64,000 nucleotides of DNA from Bradyrhizobium sediminis. GTDB taxonomy: Bacteria > Pseudomonadota > Alphaproteobacteria > Rhizobiales > Xanthobacteraceae. This document shows positions 24,451 through 35,248 of the stretch, one piece after another. The notes beneath the pieces are model-generated. The model was not told the origin of the DNA, did not search any database, and worked only from the letters and a program-made list of their open reading frames with translations. Both the position numbers and the translations under genes were made by a program. The DNA lies in contig NZ_CP076134.1 in assembly GCF_018736085.1 (NCBI RefSeq), positions 3,110,501-3,174,500 on the forward strand, in the 5' to 3' direction. Numbering within the stretch: the stretch's first letter is position 1; each line of letters begins with the position of its first letter.

Positions 24451-25988
24451 TGTCCGTAGCGGGTGAAGTTGTCGTATTTTTGTAGCTCGTGATCTGTCGC
24501 CTTCGTTATTGAGTTTCGGAGGAGCCGGAAGGCGTGGACGGTTCCGCCGGTTTGGTCATGCCATGGATATTGGTGGCAGGTTAGCCCCTCGGGTTGGTTT
24601 CTTTGTTTGACTTGAAGCCCGTTTCTCCGCCCCGACCCGCGCTATCTCGACGGCGGCGCGCGCAGGAGCGGTCAAGGACGCGCACTTGCGCGCCCGTAAG
24701 GGCTTGTCCTTGACGGCTCCGAGCACGCTGCCAGGCTGAGGCGCGTCGGGGCTGATCTGCTGTCCATCGGCGGCAAACCTCGCCAATCGGTGCGGGCCAA
24801 GGAACACGCCCACGGTGCCATCGGGATACCCGTGAACCCGCACCACGGCCTTGACGAAGTGGGGCCTGAGCCGGCTCTCCGGCAACTGCAGCCGCCGGCC
24901 GCTCCATGCGATCGTGTTGTCGTTGGCGACGGTTCGCTCTTCGATCACGCACAGCGCTTCGCGCCAGGCCTCGTGCCGGTCGGCTACGAACGCCGTGCCT
25001 TGCTGTTCGGCCACGATCGCAAACGCCGCATTATGCTCGGCGATGTAATGCGCCTTCAACCACGCATTGGCGGCCTCGACCGTCCTGATCCCGGCGAGCC
25101 GCAGATCCTTCGGCAGCCGGCCCTGCAGCGTGCCGAACACCCGCTCTGAACGCCCGCGCGCCTGCGGCGAATAGGCCGCGATATGCTCGATCCCAAGATG
25201 CGATAAAGCCCGTCCCACCTGGGTTTGTTGCGTCTTCGAGACCTTCGCGCCGGCCTTCGGGGTGTAGAAGTAATGGCTGCCGCGATCGGTGTAGAGCGCG
25301 CAGAACAGACCACGCTCGCCAATCACCTCGCCCAAGGCCCGGAACGTCGACGCCGTCCCTTCTTCCTCGACCAGCAGCATCGAGTAGATCTCGCTCGTCG
25401 CATCGTCCATCGTGACGATCAGGTCCATCGCCGGCAGACCTTCGATCCAGACGTGGCGCGACCCGTCCTGGTGAAGCAGCATGCCCCGAAGCGGCCGGCG
25501 CGGACGCTTCTTGCGGTGCGCCGAACGCTTCGGCGCCTTCTGCACCAAGCCCGCAGCATGCAAGGCCAGCTTCGTCACCGTGTAGCCCAGCACATAGCCA
25601 TGTCGCTTTTGCAGCTGCTCGTGGAAGTGCTTCACCGTGAAATCGGCGTACTTGTCCCGGAACAGCCCCAGCATCCGCTCCAGCTCTTCCTCCGGCGCAC
25701 GCCTCGGTGATCGCCGGCCCATGCGCCGGTCGACCAGCCCGTCATCGCCCTCCGCCTCAAAGCGTTCCGCCCAACGTTGGAACGTCCGCACGTTGATCCC
25801 CAGAAGCTCAGACGCCGCCTCCTGCGTCAGCTCCTTCGCCTCAGTCCGATCCAGCAAACTCGAAAACCGCATCCGTCGTACACCCTCGTGAATGGATGCC
25901 GTGCCCATCGTGCCCCCTTTGTTCCGGGGCACCAAAAACACGACACTTCACGAGCTACAAACAGGCGACAGATCACGAGCTACTGACA
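24451..25988 (-). mobile_element. complete insertion sequence, IS1202/ISNCY-like, 1538 bp
   Basis: The element starts TGTCCGTAGC and ends GCTACTGACA, giving imperfect terminal inverted repeats. Each end carries two related motifs. The 20-base GTAGCTCGTGATCTGTCGCC is perfect at 24482-24501 and, inverted, at 25964-25983. A GTAGC..GTGAAG..GTCG variant is outermost on the left but innermost on the right, near 25940-25958. A single transposase gene fills the inside, and 16-bp direct repeats flank the whole. The intact transposase and identical target repeats suggest recent insertion. Long target duplications are known for IS1202-related elements (from memory). Confidence 0.9.
24556..25908 (-). CDS. 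IS1202/ISNCY-family DDE transposase
   Basis: The 450-residue transposase has an N-terminal helix-turn-helix (ELTQEAASELLGINVRTFQRW), an Arg-rich linker, and an RNase-H-fold catalytic core with DLIVTMDDATSEIY, LYTDRGSHYF and GRSERVFGTLQGRLPKDL blocks supplying the DDE acidic residues. I place the start at ATG 25908 behind AAGGGGG; the open frame extends to a GTG at 25941. It has no frameshift or stop, so it may be active. A basic C-terminal tail ends the protein. Confidence 0.9.
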   Translation of the reverse strand: MGTASIHEGVRRMRFSSLLDRTEAKELTQEAASELLGINVRTFQRWAERFEAEGDDGLVDRRMGRRSPRRAPEEELERMLGLFRDKYADFTVKHFHEQLQKRHGYVLGYTVTKLALHAAGLVQKAPKRSAHRKKRPRRPLRGMLLHQDGSRHVWIEGLPAMDLIVTMDDATSEIYSMLLVEEEGTASTFRALGEVIGERGLFCALYTDRGSHYFYTPKAGAKVSKTQQTQVGRALSHLGIEHIAAYSPQARGRSERVFGTLQGRLPKDLRLAGIRTVEAANAWLKAHYIAEHNAAFAIVAEQQGTAFVADRHEAWREALCVIEERTVANDNTIAWSGRRLQLPESRLRPHFVKAVVRVHGYPDGTVGVFLGPHRLARFAADGQQISPDAPQPGSVLGAVKDKPLRARKCASLTAPARAAVEIARVGAEKRASSQTKKPTRGANLPPISMA

Positions 25989-26004
25989 AACTTTCGCCAT
26001 CGCG
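25989..26004. repeat. right 16-bp target-site duplication
   Basis: An exact copy of AACTTTCGCCATCGCG at 24435-24450, directly after the right end of the insertion sequence. Confidence 0.88.
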
Positions 26005-26065
26005 TTGCGCCCGCGCACGGGTTGAGAAACACTGTCCCTCGGGGACGGGCGTACGGGGGCGTACC

Positions 26066-26296
26066 ATGAGCAAGCAGGACGCGGGCTACGACTACAATCG
26101 CTACAGGATATTGCTGGCCGAAGCGGTCGACGAAACCAAGCGGCTGGAGCTGATCGAGCTCATGATCAGGGAGAAGGCCCGCGACAGGCTGGAGGCGCAG
26201 CGCACCTCCGATCGGGTTGCCATGACGGCGGCGACCGTATCCAGGATCCTCGGACCGATCGCCGGAAGCCGCCGCGACAGTTTCAAGTTCGATTAG
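26066..26296 (+). CDS. small hypothetical protein (76 aa)
   Basis: It starts at ATG 26066 after the purine-rich ACGGGGGCG and codes for MSKQDAGYDYNRYRILLAEA followed by charged helices (VDETKRLELIELMIREKARD) and a basic C-terminus. It is soluble and probably all-helical; short proteins of this look are common in Bradyrhizobium but I cannot assign a function. The insertion sequence ends only 77 bases upstream and could have displaced its original promoter. Confidence 0.65.
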   Translation: MSKQDAGYDYNRYRILLAEAVDETKRLELIELMIREKARDRLEAQRTSDRVAMTAATVSRILGPIAGSRRDSFKFD

Positions 26297-26348
26297 GCGC
26301 CGTGCAAGCCGCTGACGCCGCACCATGGCGGCAAAGCGGCGCTCGCCA

Positions 26349-26531
26349 TCATTTTTCCGTCGCATGCATCAGGACCGAGCCGACCAGAGCGACCAGCGCC
26401 AGGGCCAACAGGCAATATTGCAATACCGCAAGCGCCTGTCTCGGCGCCTCGGTCGCGCTCGTCATCTCGTAAATGAGCCAGCCGGAAGTCACGGCACTCA
26501 TCAGCATCACCTTCGGCCATTTGCTCTGCAT
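26349..26531 (-). CDS. small one- or two-span membrane protein (60 aa)
   Basis: The 60-residue product (MQSKWPKVMLMSAVTSGWLI start) has a hydrophobic C-terminal helix, LLALALVALVGSVLMHA, and a weaker hydrophobic N-terminal stretch. ATG 26531 is preceded by GGGGGTG at a suitable distance. It is likely an inner-membrane micro-protein; there is no recognised family. Confidence 0.55.
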   Translation of the reverse strand: MQSKWPKVMLMSAVTSGWLIYEMTSATEAPRQALAVLQYCLLALALVALVGSVLMHATEK

Positions 26532-26643
26532 GGAAGCACCCCCAGCGTTGTTCCCGCCCTTTGACGCTGGTATTTTGCCCCGGGTTCACCTAGTAAGCGC
26601 GAAAGCGATTATCCCCGGTCTCACAATCGACAAGGCCCGTTTA

Positions 26644-26997
26644 ATGAGTGGATTCAAGGAACCTAGCTTTGCGGACCGTCAAAAGGCGGCGCAGCAGGCA
26701 AGGAAGGACATTTTGAACAAGTTCCGCGCCCAGCCGGGGCCGGACGATCCGGAGGTTGCCAAGCGGCGGGCCGAGCGCGAGGCGCAGGCCGCGGAGCGGG
26801 CCAAGGCCAAGGAGGCGCGCGAAGCCGCCAAGGCCGAGCAAAAGGCGCGCGAGGCTCAGGCCGCCGCCGAGGCCGCGGCGCAGCTCGCACGCGAAAAGGA
26901 AGAGGCGATCGCCCGCGAAGCCGCGCTCGAGGCGGAACGCAAGGCCGCGCGCGACGCGCGTTATGCCGCCCGCAAGACCAAGGGCAAGAAGCGGTAG
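26644..26997 (+). CDS. charged Ala/Lys/Glu/Arg-rich coiled-coil protein (DUF6481-like)
   Basis: The 117-residue product begins MSGFKEPSFADRQKAAQQAR and is then an uninterrupted, highly charged helix of (A/E/K/R) repeats ending in a basic KTKGKKR tail. The N-terminal FKEPSFADRQKAA motif is conserved in DUF6481 proteins of alphaproteobacteria. The basic tail suggests nucleic acid or ribosome contact, which is inference. An upstream in-frame extension overlaps the opposite-strand small membrane gene and is not convincing. Confidence 0.72.
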   Translation: MSGFKEPSFADRQKAAQQARKDILNKFRAQPGPDDPEVAKRRAEREAQAAERAKAKEAREAAKAEQKAREAQAAAEAAAQLAREKEEAIAREAALEAERKAARDARYAARKTKGKKR

Positions 26998-27069
26998 CGT
27001 TCGGGTCGATCGGAAGCATCACAGGCCCGCCGATCGAGGCGAGCCTGCGTAATGCGGAAGCGGCGAGGC

Positions 27070-27303
27070 TTACTTCTTCATTCCATCGTCTTTCTTCATG
27101 CCATCTTTGGACATGGCGTCCTTCTTCATGCCGTCCTTCGCCATGGCGTCGTCCTTCTTCATGCCGTCCTTGGACATGGTGTCCTTCTTCATGGCGTCGT
27201 CCTTGCCCATCTTGTCCTGGGCGAAGGCGGCGGGCGCCAGCGCCAGGCTGAGTGAGATGGCGGCGGCCGAAATTCCGAGTGCGATGCGGGTGCTGATGGT
27301 CAT
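27070..27303 (-). CDS. pentapeptide MXKDX repeat protein, secreted
   Basis: The 77-residue protein has a signal peptide (MTISTRIALGISAAAISLSL, ending AFAQ) and a mature part built almost wholly of MKKDD/MAKDG/MSKDG-type five-residue repeats, about nine copies. This is the small periplasmic 'pentapeptide MXKDX repeat' family, whose function is unknown; the alternating Met and Lys-Asp pattern suggests metal or oxidant interaction (speculative). DNA repeats of 15-30 bases inside the gene make it prone to copy-number change. Confidence 0.85.
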   Translation of the reverse strand: MTISTRIALGISAAAISLSLALAPAAFAQDKMGKDDAMKKDTMSKDGMKKDDAMAKDGMKKDAMSKDGMKKDDGMKK

Positions 27304-27576
27304 TGGCTGGTCTTTCCTTTGAAACCGTTTTGAAAGCGACTGATGCCGCTATGGTTCAGGACGGACCCGCGATGGTCTTTGTTACCTGCCGATCGAAAAA
27401 TTTTCGGCCTGAGGCTTTTAGCGCCGGCTGCGGGGTTCAGGAAAAGAACCCTCAATTTCCGTCAAATCTGCCCGCGAGTGTGCGCCGCAACAGAATCAAG
27501 CCCGGCCTCCATCTATCAGGCTGCAGAAGAATCCGGCATATGTCGTGAACGCCGGGCCGGCTCCAAGGAGAACGCC

Positions 27577-28599
27577 ATGCTGACACGCCGCCAAGCCCTC
27601 ATGGCTGCGGTTGCTGCGCCCGCGATCTTGCGTTTCGGGGCCGGAACGGCGCAGGCCGCAACCACGCTGAAAATCTCGCACCAGTTTCCCGGTGGCACCA
27701 TCGACAACGGTGATTTCCGCGACCGGCTCTGCCGGATGTTCGCGGCCGAAGTCGCAAAGCGCAGCGGCGGCGAGATCGCAGCCGTGGTCTATCCGAACTC
27801 CTCGCTGATGAAGACCCACGCGCAATTCTCGGCGATGCGCAAAGGCGCCCTCGACATCAGCCTGTATCCCCTGCCCTATGCCGGTAGCGAATTGCCGGAG
27901 ACCAATATCGGCCTGATGCCGGGACTGGTCTCGACCTACGATCAGGGCCTGCGCTGGAAGGGCCAGCCGGTCGGCAAGGCGCTGACGGACTTCTTGGCCG
28001 ACAAGAGCATCATCATCCTGACCTGGGTGTGGCAGGCCGGCGGCGTCGCCAGCCGCTCCAGGCCGATGATAGCACCCGAGGACGCCAAGGGCCTCAAGGT
28101 CCGCGGCGGTTCGCGCGAGATGGATATGGTGCTACAGACCGCGGGTGCCGCGGTGCTGTCGGTGCCCTCGAATGAACTCTATGCGGCGATGCAGACCGGC
28201 GCCTGCGACGCCGGCATCACTTCTTCCACCAGCCTGATCTCGTTCCGTCTCGAGGAGGTCGCAAAAAGCCTGACTTCGGGCGCTGACGCTTCCTACTGGT
28301 TCATGATGGAGCCGCTTTTGATGTCGAAGACGATTTTCGACAAATTGCCGAAGAACCAGCAGGACATCATCGTTGCGGTGGGGGCCGAACTTGAAGGCTT
28401 CGGCAAGAAGGGCGCGCAGGACGACGATATCGAAGTCGCCAAGGTCTATGAAAAGGCCGGCGCCAAGGTCAGCAAGCTCGACAAGGCCACCGTGGGCAAG
28501 TGGCGCGACATTGCGCGCGATACTGCATGGCGGGACTATAGTGCCCGGACGGCGACCTCGGCCAACCTGCTGAAGCTCGCGATCGACGTCTCCGTGTGA
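27577..28599 (+). CDS. TRAP transporter substrate-binding protein (DctP family)
   Basis: The 340-residue protein begins with a twin-arginine-like signal (MLTRRQALMAAVAAPAILRF...AQA). The DctP fold follows: TLKISHQFPGG near the mature N-terminus, the GLKVRGGSREMDMVLQ and LYAAMQTGACDAGITS ligand-site blocks. AAGGAG stands upstream of ATG 27577. It would bind a carboxylate-type ligand in the periplasm, but no DctM/DctQ membrane genes are adjacent, so it is an orphan or serves a transporter elsewhere. The leucine catabolism genes lie opposite and downstream. Confidence 0.88.
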   Translation: MLTRRQALMAAVAAPAILRFGAGTAQAATTLKISHQFPGGTIDNGDFRDRLCRMFAAEVAKRSGGEIAAVVYPNSSLMKTHAQFSAMRKGALDISLYPLPYAGSELPETNIGLMPGLVSTYDQGLRWKGQPVGKALTDFLADKSIIILTWVWQAGGVASRSRPMIAPEDAKGLKVRGGSREMDMVLQTAGAAVLSVPSNELYAAMQTGACDAGITSSTSLISFRLEEVAKSLTSGADASYWFMMEPLLMSKTIFDKLPKNQQDIIVAVGAELEGFGKKGAQDDDIEVAKVYEKAGAKVSKLDKATVGKWRDIARDTAWRDYSARTATSANLLKLAIDVSV

Positions 28600-28752
28600 T
28601 GCCCCTTTACAAAAATCGCGAAAACAACCCCATGCAAAGTAAGCTCGGAAAATGTTCCGATTTCATGTTGCAGGGCCATTCCTGGGCCGTAGGAAAGGCG
28701 CAGAAGCCTCGCCGCTTCTAGATGAGTCGCACTCCTCACCATCCGGGATCAG

Positions 28753-29658
28753 CTACCCCACCCGCCCCTTCGCATTCATCGCCGCCGCCACGCGGCTCGC
28801 CGGCGGGCGGCCGATTAGCCGGCTGATCTCGTTGGTGGCCGCCACCAGTTTCGCCATGTCGACCCCGGTCGCAATGCCCATACCTTCCAGCATGTAGACC
28901 ACGTCCTCGGTGGCCACGTTGCCGGTGGCGCCGGGCGCATAGGGACAGCCGCCGAGGCCGCCCGCCGCGGAATCAATCACGCGACAGCCCTCCTCCATTC
29001 CCGCATAGAGATTGGCCAGCGCCTGGCCGTAGGTGTCGTGAAAATGCATCGCCAGGTTCGCCATCGGCACGCTGCCGGCCACCGCGCGCAGCAGTTGCCG
29101 CGCCTTCAGCGGCGTGCCGACACCGATGGTGTCGCCGAGCGAGACCTCATAGCAGCCGAGATCCCACAGCGTCCGCGCGACGTCGACCACGGCCTGCGGC
29201 CTGACCTCACCGTCAAAGGGACAGCCGAGCACGCAGGAGATATAGCCGCGCACCCTGACGCCGTCGGCCTTGGCACGAGCCACCACCGGCTTGAAGCGCT
29301 CGATCGACTCGGCGATTGAGCAATTGATATTGGCGCGTGAAAAGCCTTCGGAAGCCGAGGCAAATACCGCGATCACCCGGGCGCCCGACGCGCGCGCGGC
29401 CTCGTAGCCCTTTTCGTTCGGCACCAGCACGTGGAATTCGTTGCCAACATGATCGATAACGCCGCGCAGCACCTGATCTGAACCAACCATCTGCGGAATC
29501 GCCTTCGGCGACACGAAGGCCCCGACCTCGATGGTGTGCAGCCCGGCGCTGATCAGCGCCTCGATGAAGGCGATGCGGTCCTCGACGCTGACGGGCGTCT
29601 TCTCGTTCTGCAGGCCGTCACGGGGGCCCACTTCGACGATGCGGACGGAATCGCTCAT
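28753..29658 (-). CDS. hydroxymethylglutaryl-CoA lyase
   Basis: This 301-residue TIM-barrel enzyme has VEVGPRDGLQNE at the N-terminus (metal and catalytic residues), the HFHDTYGQALAN block and the family's GLGGCPYAPGATGNVATED signature with the catalytic cysteine. It splits HMG-CoA into acetoacetate and acetyl-CoA, the last step of leucine breakdown. It lies 19 bases downstream of the MCC alpha gene and is the last gene of the MCC operon. I chose ATG 29658 because an upstream extension overlaps the MCC alpha gene and is Arg-rich. Confidence 0.93.
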   Translation of the reverse strand: MSDSVRIVEVGPRDGLQNEKTPVSVEDRIAFIEALISAGLHTIEVGAFVSPKAIPQMVGSDQVLRGVIDHVGNEFHVLVPNEKGYEAARASGARVIAVFASASEGFSRANINCSIAESIERFKPVVARAKADGVRVRGYISCVLGCPFDGEVRPQAVVDVARTLWDLGCYEVSLGDTIGVGTPLKARQLLRAVAGSVPMANLAMHFHDTYGQALANLYAGMEEGCRVIDSAAGGLGGCPYAPGATGNVATEDVVYMLEGMGIATGVDMAKLVAATNEISRLIGRPPASRVAAAMNAKGRVG

Positions 29659-29677
29659 GGTGATCTCGCGAAGCTGT

Positions 29678-31684
29678 TCACGAAGCTGCCGGCTCGACCT
29701 CGGCAAGTTCGACGCCCTCGCCGACGATATCGCCGACCTTGCACTTGATCGCCTTCAATACGCCCGCAAACGGGGCACGCAGGGTCTGCTCCATCTTCAT
29801 CACTTCGAGCGTCAGAATCGGCGCGCCCTTCTCCAGGCTGGCGCCGACTTCCGCCAGCAGCGCCACCACGGTGCCCGGCAAGGGCGCCACGATCTTGTCC
29901 TCGCCGACCTGCTCTTCGGTCTCACCGCCGAACGGATCGACCCAATGCAGATCGAAGCAGCCGTTGCGGGTGCGCAGATAGAGTTCATGGCCTTCGATCA
30001 CGGCGAACACGTGGGATTTGATGCCGTGCAGCCTGAACTCGAAACCGCCGGCAGCATCGGGCGAGGTGGTGAAGGCCAGTTCGCGTTCGCCGATCGACAG
30101 CGTCGCGGGGCCGTTGCCGTAGGTCAGGGTGACCTTATGTTCGGCCCCCTGCCCGTGCCGGAACGTAAACACCCGCTGCCGCCGGCCGACCGGCATCCAG
30201 CCCGACGTTCGCCACGGTGAATGCACCTCGGCGCCCGCGGCTTTCACTTCCTCGGCCAGGATCGTCACAACAGCCGCGCCGAGTTCGAGATCGTGCGGCG
30301 CCGGAGCCGCCGGCGTCAGGTTCTTCAGCTCGCGCTCGATGAATCCGGTGTCGATGGTATTGGCGCGCACGTCAGGGTGCGTCACCAGCGCCGACAGGAA
30401 GGGAATGTTGCTGACGATGCCGCGAACGTCGGTCTCCCCGAGGCCGCGGTTGAGCCGTTCGATCGCCTCGTCGCGGGTCGGCGCCCATGCGATCACCTTG
30501 GCCAGCATCGCGTCGTAATGCGGCGACACCGCGTCGCCCGCGCGATAGCCGGCGTCGATCCGCAGGCCGATGGTTTCCGCCGGCGTCCGCCAAGTCCTGA
30601 TGCGGCCGACCGAGGGCATGAAGTTCTTGTGCGGGTTTTCGGCATAGACCCGCGCCTCGATGGCGTGGCCGTTGAGCGTGATCTGGTCCTGCGTCAGCGG
30701 CAGCTTCTCGCCGAACGCCACCCGCAGCTGCCATTCCACGAGATCGATGCCGGTGATCAGCTCGGTCACGGGATGTTCGACCTGCAGCCGCGTGTTCATC
30801 TCGATGAAGAACACGTCCTTGCCGTCGGACACGAATTCGATGGTGCCGGCGCCGACATAATTCACCGCTGCCGCAGCCTTGCGCGCGGCGGCGCACACCG
30901 TCTCGCGCTGGGTCGCATCCAGCGTCGGCGAAGGGGCTTCCTCGACCACCTTCTGATGCCGCCGCTGCAGCGTGCATTCGCGCTCGAACAACGACAAGAG
31001 ATTGCCGTGGCTGTCGCCGACGATCTGCACCTCGATGTGGCGCGGATTTTGGACGAATTTCTCGATCAGCATGCGGTCGTCGCCGAACGCGGCCTTGGCC
31101 TCGCGCTTGGCGCTGACGATCGAAGCGGCCAGCTCAGCGGCCGAACGCACGATGCGCATGCCGCGGCCGCCGCCGCCGGCGGAGGCCTTGACCAGCACCG
31201 GAAAGCCGATCTTGTCGGCCGCCTGTGCCAGTGTCGCCTCGTCCTGGGCGTCGCCGTGATAGCCGGGCACCAGTGGCACACCAGCCTGCTCCATCAGCAG
31301 CTTCGAGCCGGATTTCGAACCCATCATCCGGATCATCGCGGCGGTCGGACCGACGAACACCAGTCCGGCGTCGAGGCAGGCTTGCGCGAATTCGGCGCTC
31401 TCCGACAAAAAGCCGTAGCCCGGATGCACGGCTTCGGCGCCGGTCTTGCGCGCCACCTCGATGACGCGTTCGATATTGAGATAACTGTCGCGGGCACGCG
31501 CCGGTCCGAGCAGCACGGCTTCATCGGCCATGGCAACATGCATAGCCTCGGCGTCGGCCTCCGAATAGACCGCGACCGTGCGCAGTCCCATCGCTTGCGC
31601 GGAGCGGATCACGCGGCAGGCGATCTCGCCGCGGTTGGCGATCAGCAGGGTGTGAAATCGCCGGTACTGCGCTTGCGATTTCAT
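29678..31684 (-). CDS. methylcrotonoyl-CoA carboxylase biotin-carboxylase (alpha) subunit
   Basis: The 668-residue subunit has a biotin-carboxylase ATP-grasp module (LLIANRGEIACRVIRSAQAM start, KASAGGGGRGMRIV glycine loop, FIEMNTRLQVEHPVTE active site). A C-terminal biotinyl domain carries the EVMKMEQ biotin-lysine motif near residue 635. With the carboxyltransferase gene upstream and HMG-CoA lyase downstream it fits MCC rather than propionyl- or geranyl-CoA carboxylase. The stop of the upstream gene and ATG 31684 are two bases apart (TGACGATG). Confidence 0.93.
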   Translation of the reverse strand: MKSQAQYRRFHTLLIANRGEIACRVIRSAQAMGLRTVAVYSEADAEAMHVAMADEAVLLGPARARDSYLNIERVIEVARKTGAEAVHPGYGFLSESAEFAQACLDAGLVFVGPTAAMIRMMGSKSGSKLLMEQAGVPLVPGYHGDAQDEATLAQAADKIGFPVLVKASAGGGGRGMRIVRSAAELAASIVSAKREAKAAFGDDRMLIEKFVQNPRHIEVQIVGDSHGNLLSLFERECTLQRRHQKVVEEAPSPTLDATQRETVCAAARKAAAAVNYVGAGTIEFVSDGKDVFFIEMNTRLQVEHPVTELITGIDLVEWQLRVAFGEKLPLTQDQITLNGHAIEARVYAENPHKNFMPSVGRIRTWRTPAETIGLRIDAGYRAGDAVSPHYDAMLAKVIAWAPTRDEAIERLNRGLGETDVRGIVSNIPFLSALVTHPDVRANTIDTGFIERELKNLTPAAPAPHDLELGAAVVTILAEEVKAAGAEVHSPWRTSGWMPVGRRQRVFTFRHGQGAEHKVTLTYGNGPATLSIGERELAFTTSPDAAGGFEFRLHGIKSHVFAVIEGHELYLRTRNGCFDLHWVDPFGGETEEQVGEDKIVAPLPGTVVALLAEVGASLEKGAPILTLEVMKMEQTLRAPFAGVLKAIKCKVGDIVGEGVELAEVEPAAS

Positions 31685-31686
31685 CG

Positions 31687-33291
<1,605 letters not shown>

Positions 33292-33498
33292 GTTTTTCCG
33301 CAGTTATGGTGCGCCGCAATCGGGCATCGGGCTTGCGTTAAGATGTCATTGGGTCGCCGTCTGGCGCAACCTCGACTTTGCGAAGAGATTGTGCCCGGGG
33401 CGACACTAGCGCTATTAGGTCAAAACGCCCCTCTGAAATGTCTTTTTCCCGACATTCCCTCCGGCAATTTCACGGCCTCGCCAAATGGATGCCGCCCC

Positions 33499-33804
33499 CT
33501 AGTGGGTCCAGGGTTCGCCGCGCCGGAATGCAAAATTGTCGGCATAGGCGGCCTGCCGGCGGGCCGGTTCCTTCGGCTCGATCACCTGGTAGGGGATGCC
33601 CTCGCGCTCGCAATAGGCCACGGCGTCTTCCTTGGTGTGGAAGCGAATGGTGAGCTGCTGCTTCATGTCGCCGGACGAGGTCCAGCCCATCAACGGCTCG
33701 ATCGCCCGCGGCTGCTCGGGCTCGTAATCGAGCTGCCATTCCCTGGTCTTGGCCTTCCCCGATTGCATCGCGTTTTTGGCGGGCTTGGAGATGCGTGCGG
33801 TCAT
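33499..33804 (-). CDS. ETC complex I accessory subunit (NDUFS4-like)
   Basis: The 101-residue protein has the conserved NDUFS4/18-kDa pattern: REWQLDYEPEQPRAIEPLMGWTSSGDM, then LTIRFHTKEDAVAYCEREGI. This is a supernumerary complex I subunit shared by alphaproteobacteria and mitochondria and bound at the peripheral arm in the cytoplasm. ATG 33804 gives the family's usual length; an upstream in-frame extension is Arg/Ser-rich and unlikely. The gene is solitary, far from the nuo operon. Confidence 0.9.
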   Translation of the reverse strand: MTARISKPAKNAMQSGKAKTREWQLDYEPEQPRAIEPLMGWTSSGDMKQQLTIRFHTKEDAVAYCEREGIPYQVIEPKEPARRQAAYADNFAFRRGEPWTH

Positions 33805-34036
33805 GGATGATCGGGCCCCGTTGGATCTGCGGCATGTAAGCGCGTGGTGGAAACGGCCGGGATAGTATAGAGACACCTTTCAGGAATTTGATCGGTGATT
33901 CTGACCCCGGATGTTACATTTTCCGGACCGGTATAGTCATTATGCTGCGCTGTGACAATCTTGGCCGGCCGCGCGGCTGAGGCCCCCCTCGCCTGCGGCT
34001 CGATATCACCCAAAGCATCGCTTCGAAACGGCACCC

Positions 34037-35188
34037 ATGAAAATCAACGCCACCCTGCCCGAAAAAGGACGCGACCTCCGGCTCGATCTGTTTCGCGGCG
34101 TCGCCAACTGGGCGATTTACCTCGACCACATCCCCGACAACGTCGTGAACTGGATCACCACCCGGAATTATGGTTTCAGCGATGCCGCTGATCTGTTCGT
34201 CTTCATCTCCGGCTATACCGCCTCCTTTGTTTACGCCCGGATGATGATCGAACGCGGCTTCATCGTCGGCGCCACCCGCCTGACCAAGCGCGTCTGGCAG
34301 CTCTACGTCGCCCACGTCTTCCTGTTCGTGATCTACATCGTGGCGATCGGTTACGTTGCGCTGCGTTACAGCGATCCGGAGATCATCAGCGAATTCAACC
34401 TCGCGGGCCTCGCCGGCGACCAGGCGATCGAAACGCTTCGCCAGGGCCTGCTGCTCAAGTTCAAGCCCGTCAACCTCGATGTGCTTCCGCTCTACATCGT
34501 GCTGATGGGATTGTTTCCGCCGGTGTTGTGGATAATGCTGCGCCAGCCCAATCTGACGATGCTGGCGTCGATCGCGCTGTGGCTCGCCGCCCGGCAGTTC
34601 GGCTGGAACCTGCCGGGCTATCCGGCCGGGGTCTGGTACTTCAACCCGTACTGCTGGCAGCTGTTGTTCGTGTTCGGCTCGTGGTGCGCGCTCGGCGGCG
34701 CCAGGAAATCGATGGCGATCATCAACGCACCGGCCACGCTCTATTTCTGCATCTTCTACATGATCCTCGCGCTCGTCATGACCATGGCCGCCAAGTTTCC
34801 GGATTTCGGCGCGCTGTTCCCGAGCTGGCTCTACGGCGCCTTCAATCCGAACGACAAGACCAACCTTGCGCCTTATCGCTTCCTGCACTTCGTGGTAATC
34901 GTGATTTTGGTGATCCGTTTCGTGCCGAAGGACTGGCCGGGCCTGGAATGGAAGGTGTTCGATCCGCTCGTGGTCTGCGGCCAGCAATCGCTCGCCGTGT
35001 TCTGCGTCGGCGTCTTCCTGTCCTTCGTCGGGCATTTCGAACTGATGATGAGTTCAGGCTCGCTGTTCGCGCAGATCTTCGTCAGCCTGACCGGGATCGC
35101 GATGATGACCTGCGTCGCCTACTACATCTCCTGGTCGAAACGGCAGGACAAGCCGCTGCCCAAACCTGCCGCGGCCAAAATCAGCTGA
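34037..35188 (+). CDS. OpgC-like membrane acyltransferase
   Basis: The 383-residue integral membrane protein begins with the OpgC signature LRLDLFRGVANWAIYLDHIP and DAADLFVFISGYTASFVY and has about ten hydrophobic helices. OpgC proteins succinylate osmoregulated periplasmic glucans on the periplasmic side of the inner membrane; related acyltransferase-3 proteins have other targets, and no opgGH genes are nearby. It is monocistronic and convergent with the carbamoyltransferase gene, from which it is separated by 60 bases that include a GCCCCCC/GGGGGGC palindrome at 35204-35217. Confidence 0.87.
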   Translation: MKINATLPEKGRDLRLDLFRGVANWAIYLDHIPDNVVNWITTRNYGFSDAADLFVFISGYTASFVYARMMIERGFIVGATRLTKRVWQLYVAHVFLFVIYIVAIGYVALRYSDPEIISEFNLAGLAGDQAIETLRQGLLLKFKPVNLDVLPLYIVLMGLFPPVLWIMLRQPNLTMLASIALWLAARQFGWNLPGYPAGVWYFNPYCWQLLFVFGSWCALGGARKSMAIINAPATLYFCIFYMILALVMTMAAKFPDFGALFPSWLYGAFNPNDKTNLAPYRFLHFVVIVILVIRFVPKDWPGLEWKVFDPLVVCGQQSLAVFCVGVFLSFVGHFELMMSSGSLFAQIFVSLTGIAMMTCVAYYISWSKRQDKPLPKPAAAKIS

Positions 35189-35248
35189 CATCAGGCTGAA
35201 TTCGCCCCCCGGGGGGCCCCGCGTCGGCGGATCAGGCGGCGCGGCCGG

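Noticed and set aside
24482..25983. Repeated GTAGCTCGTGA motifs considered as a CRISPR-like or phage repeat array
   Set aside because: They occur only at the two ends of the transposase gene in inverted orientation and are the insertion-sequence termini.
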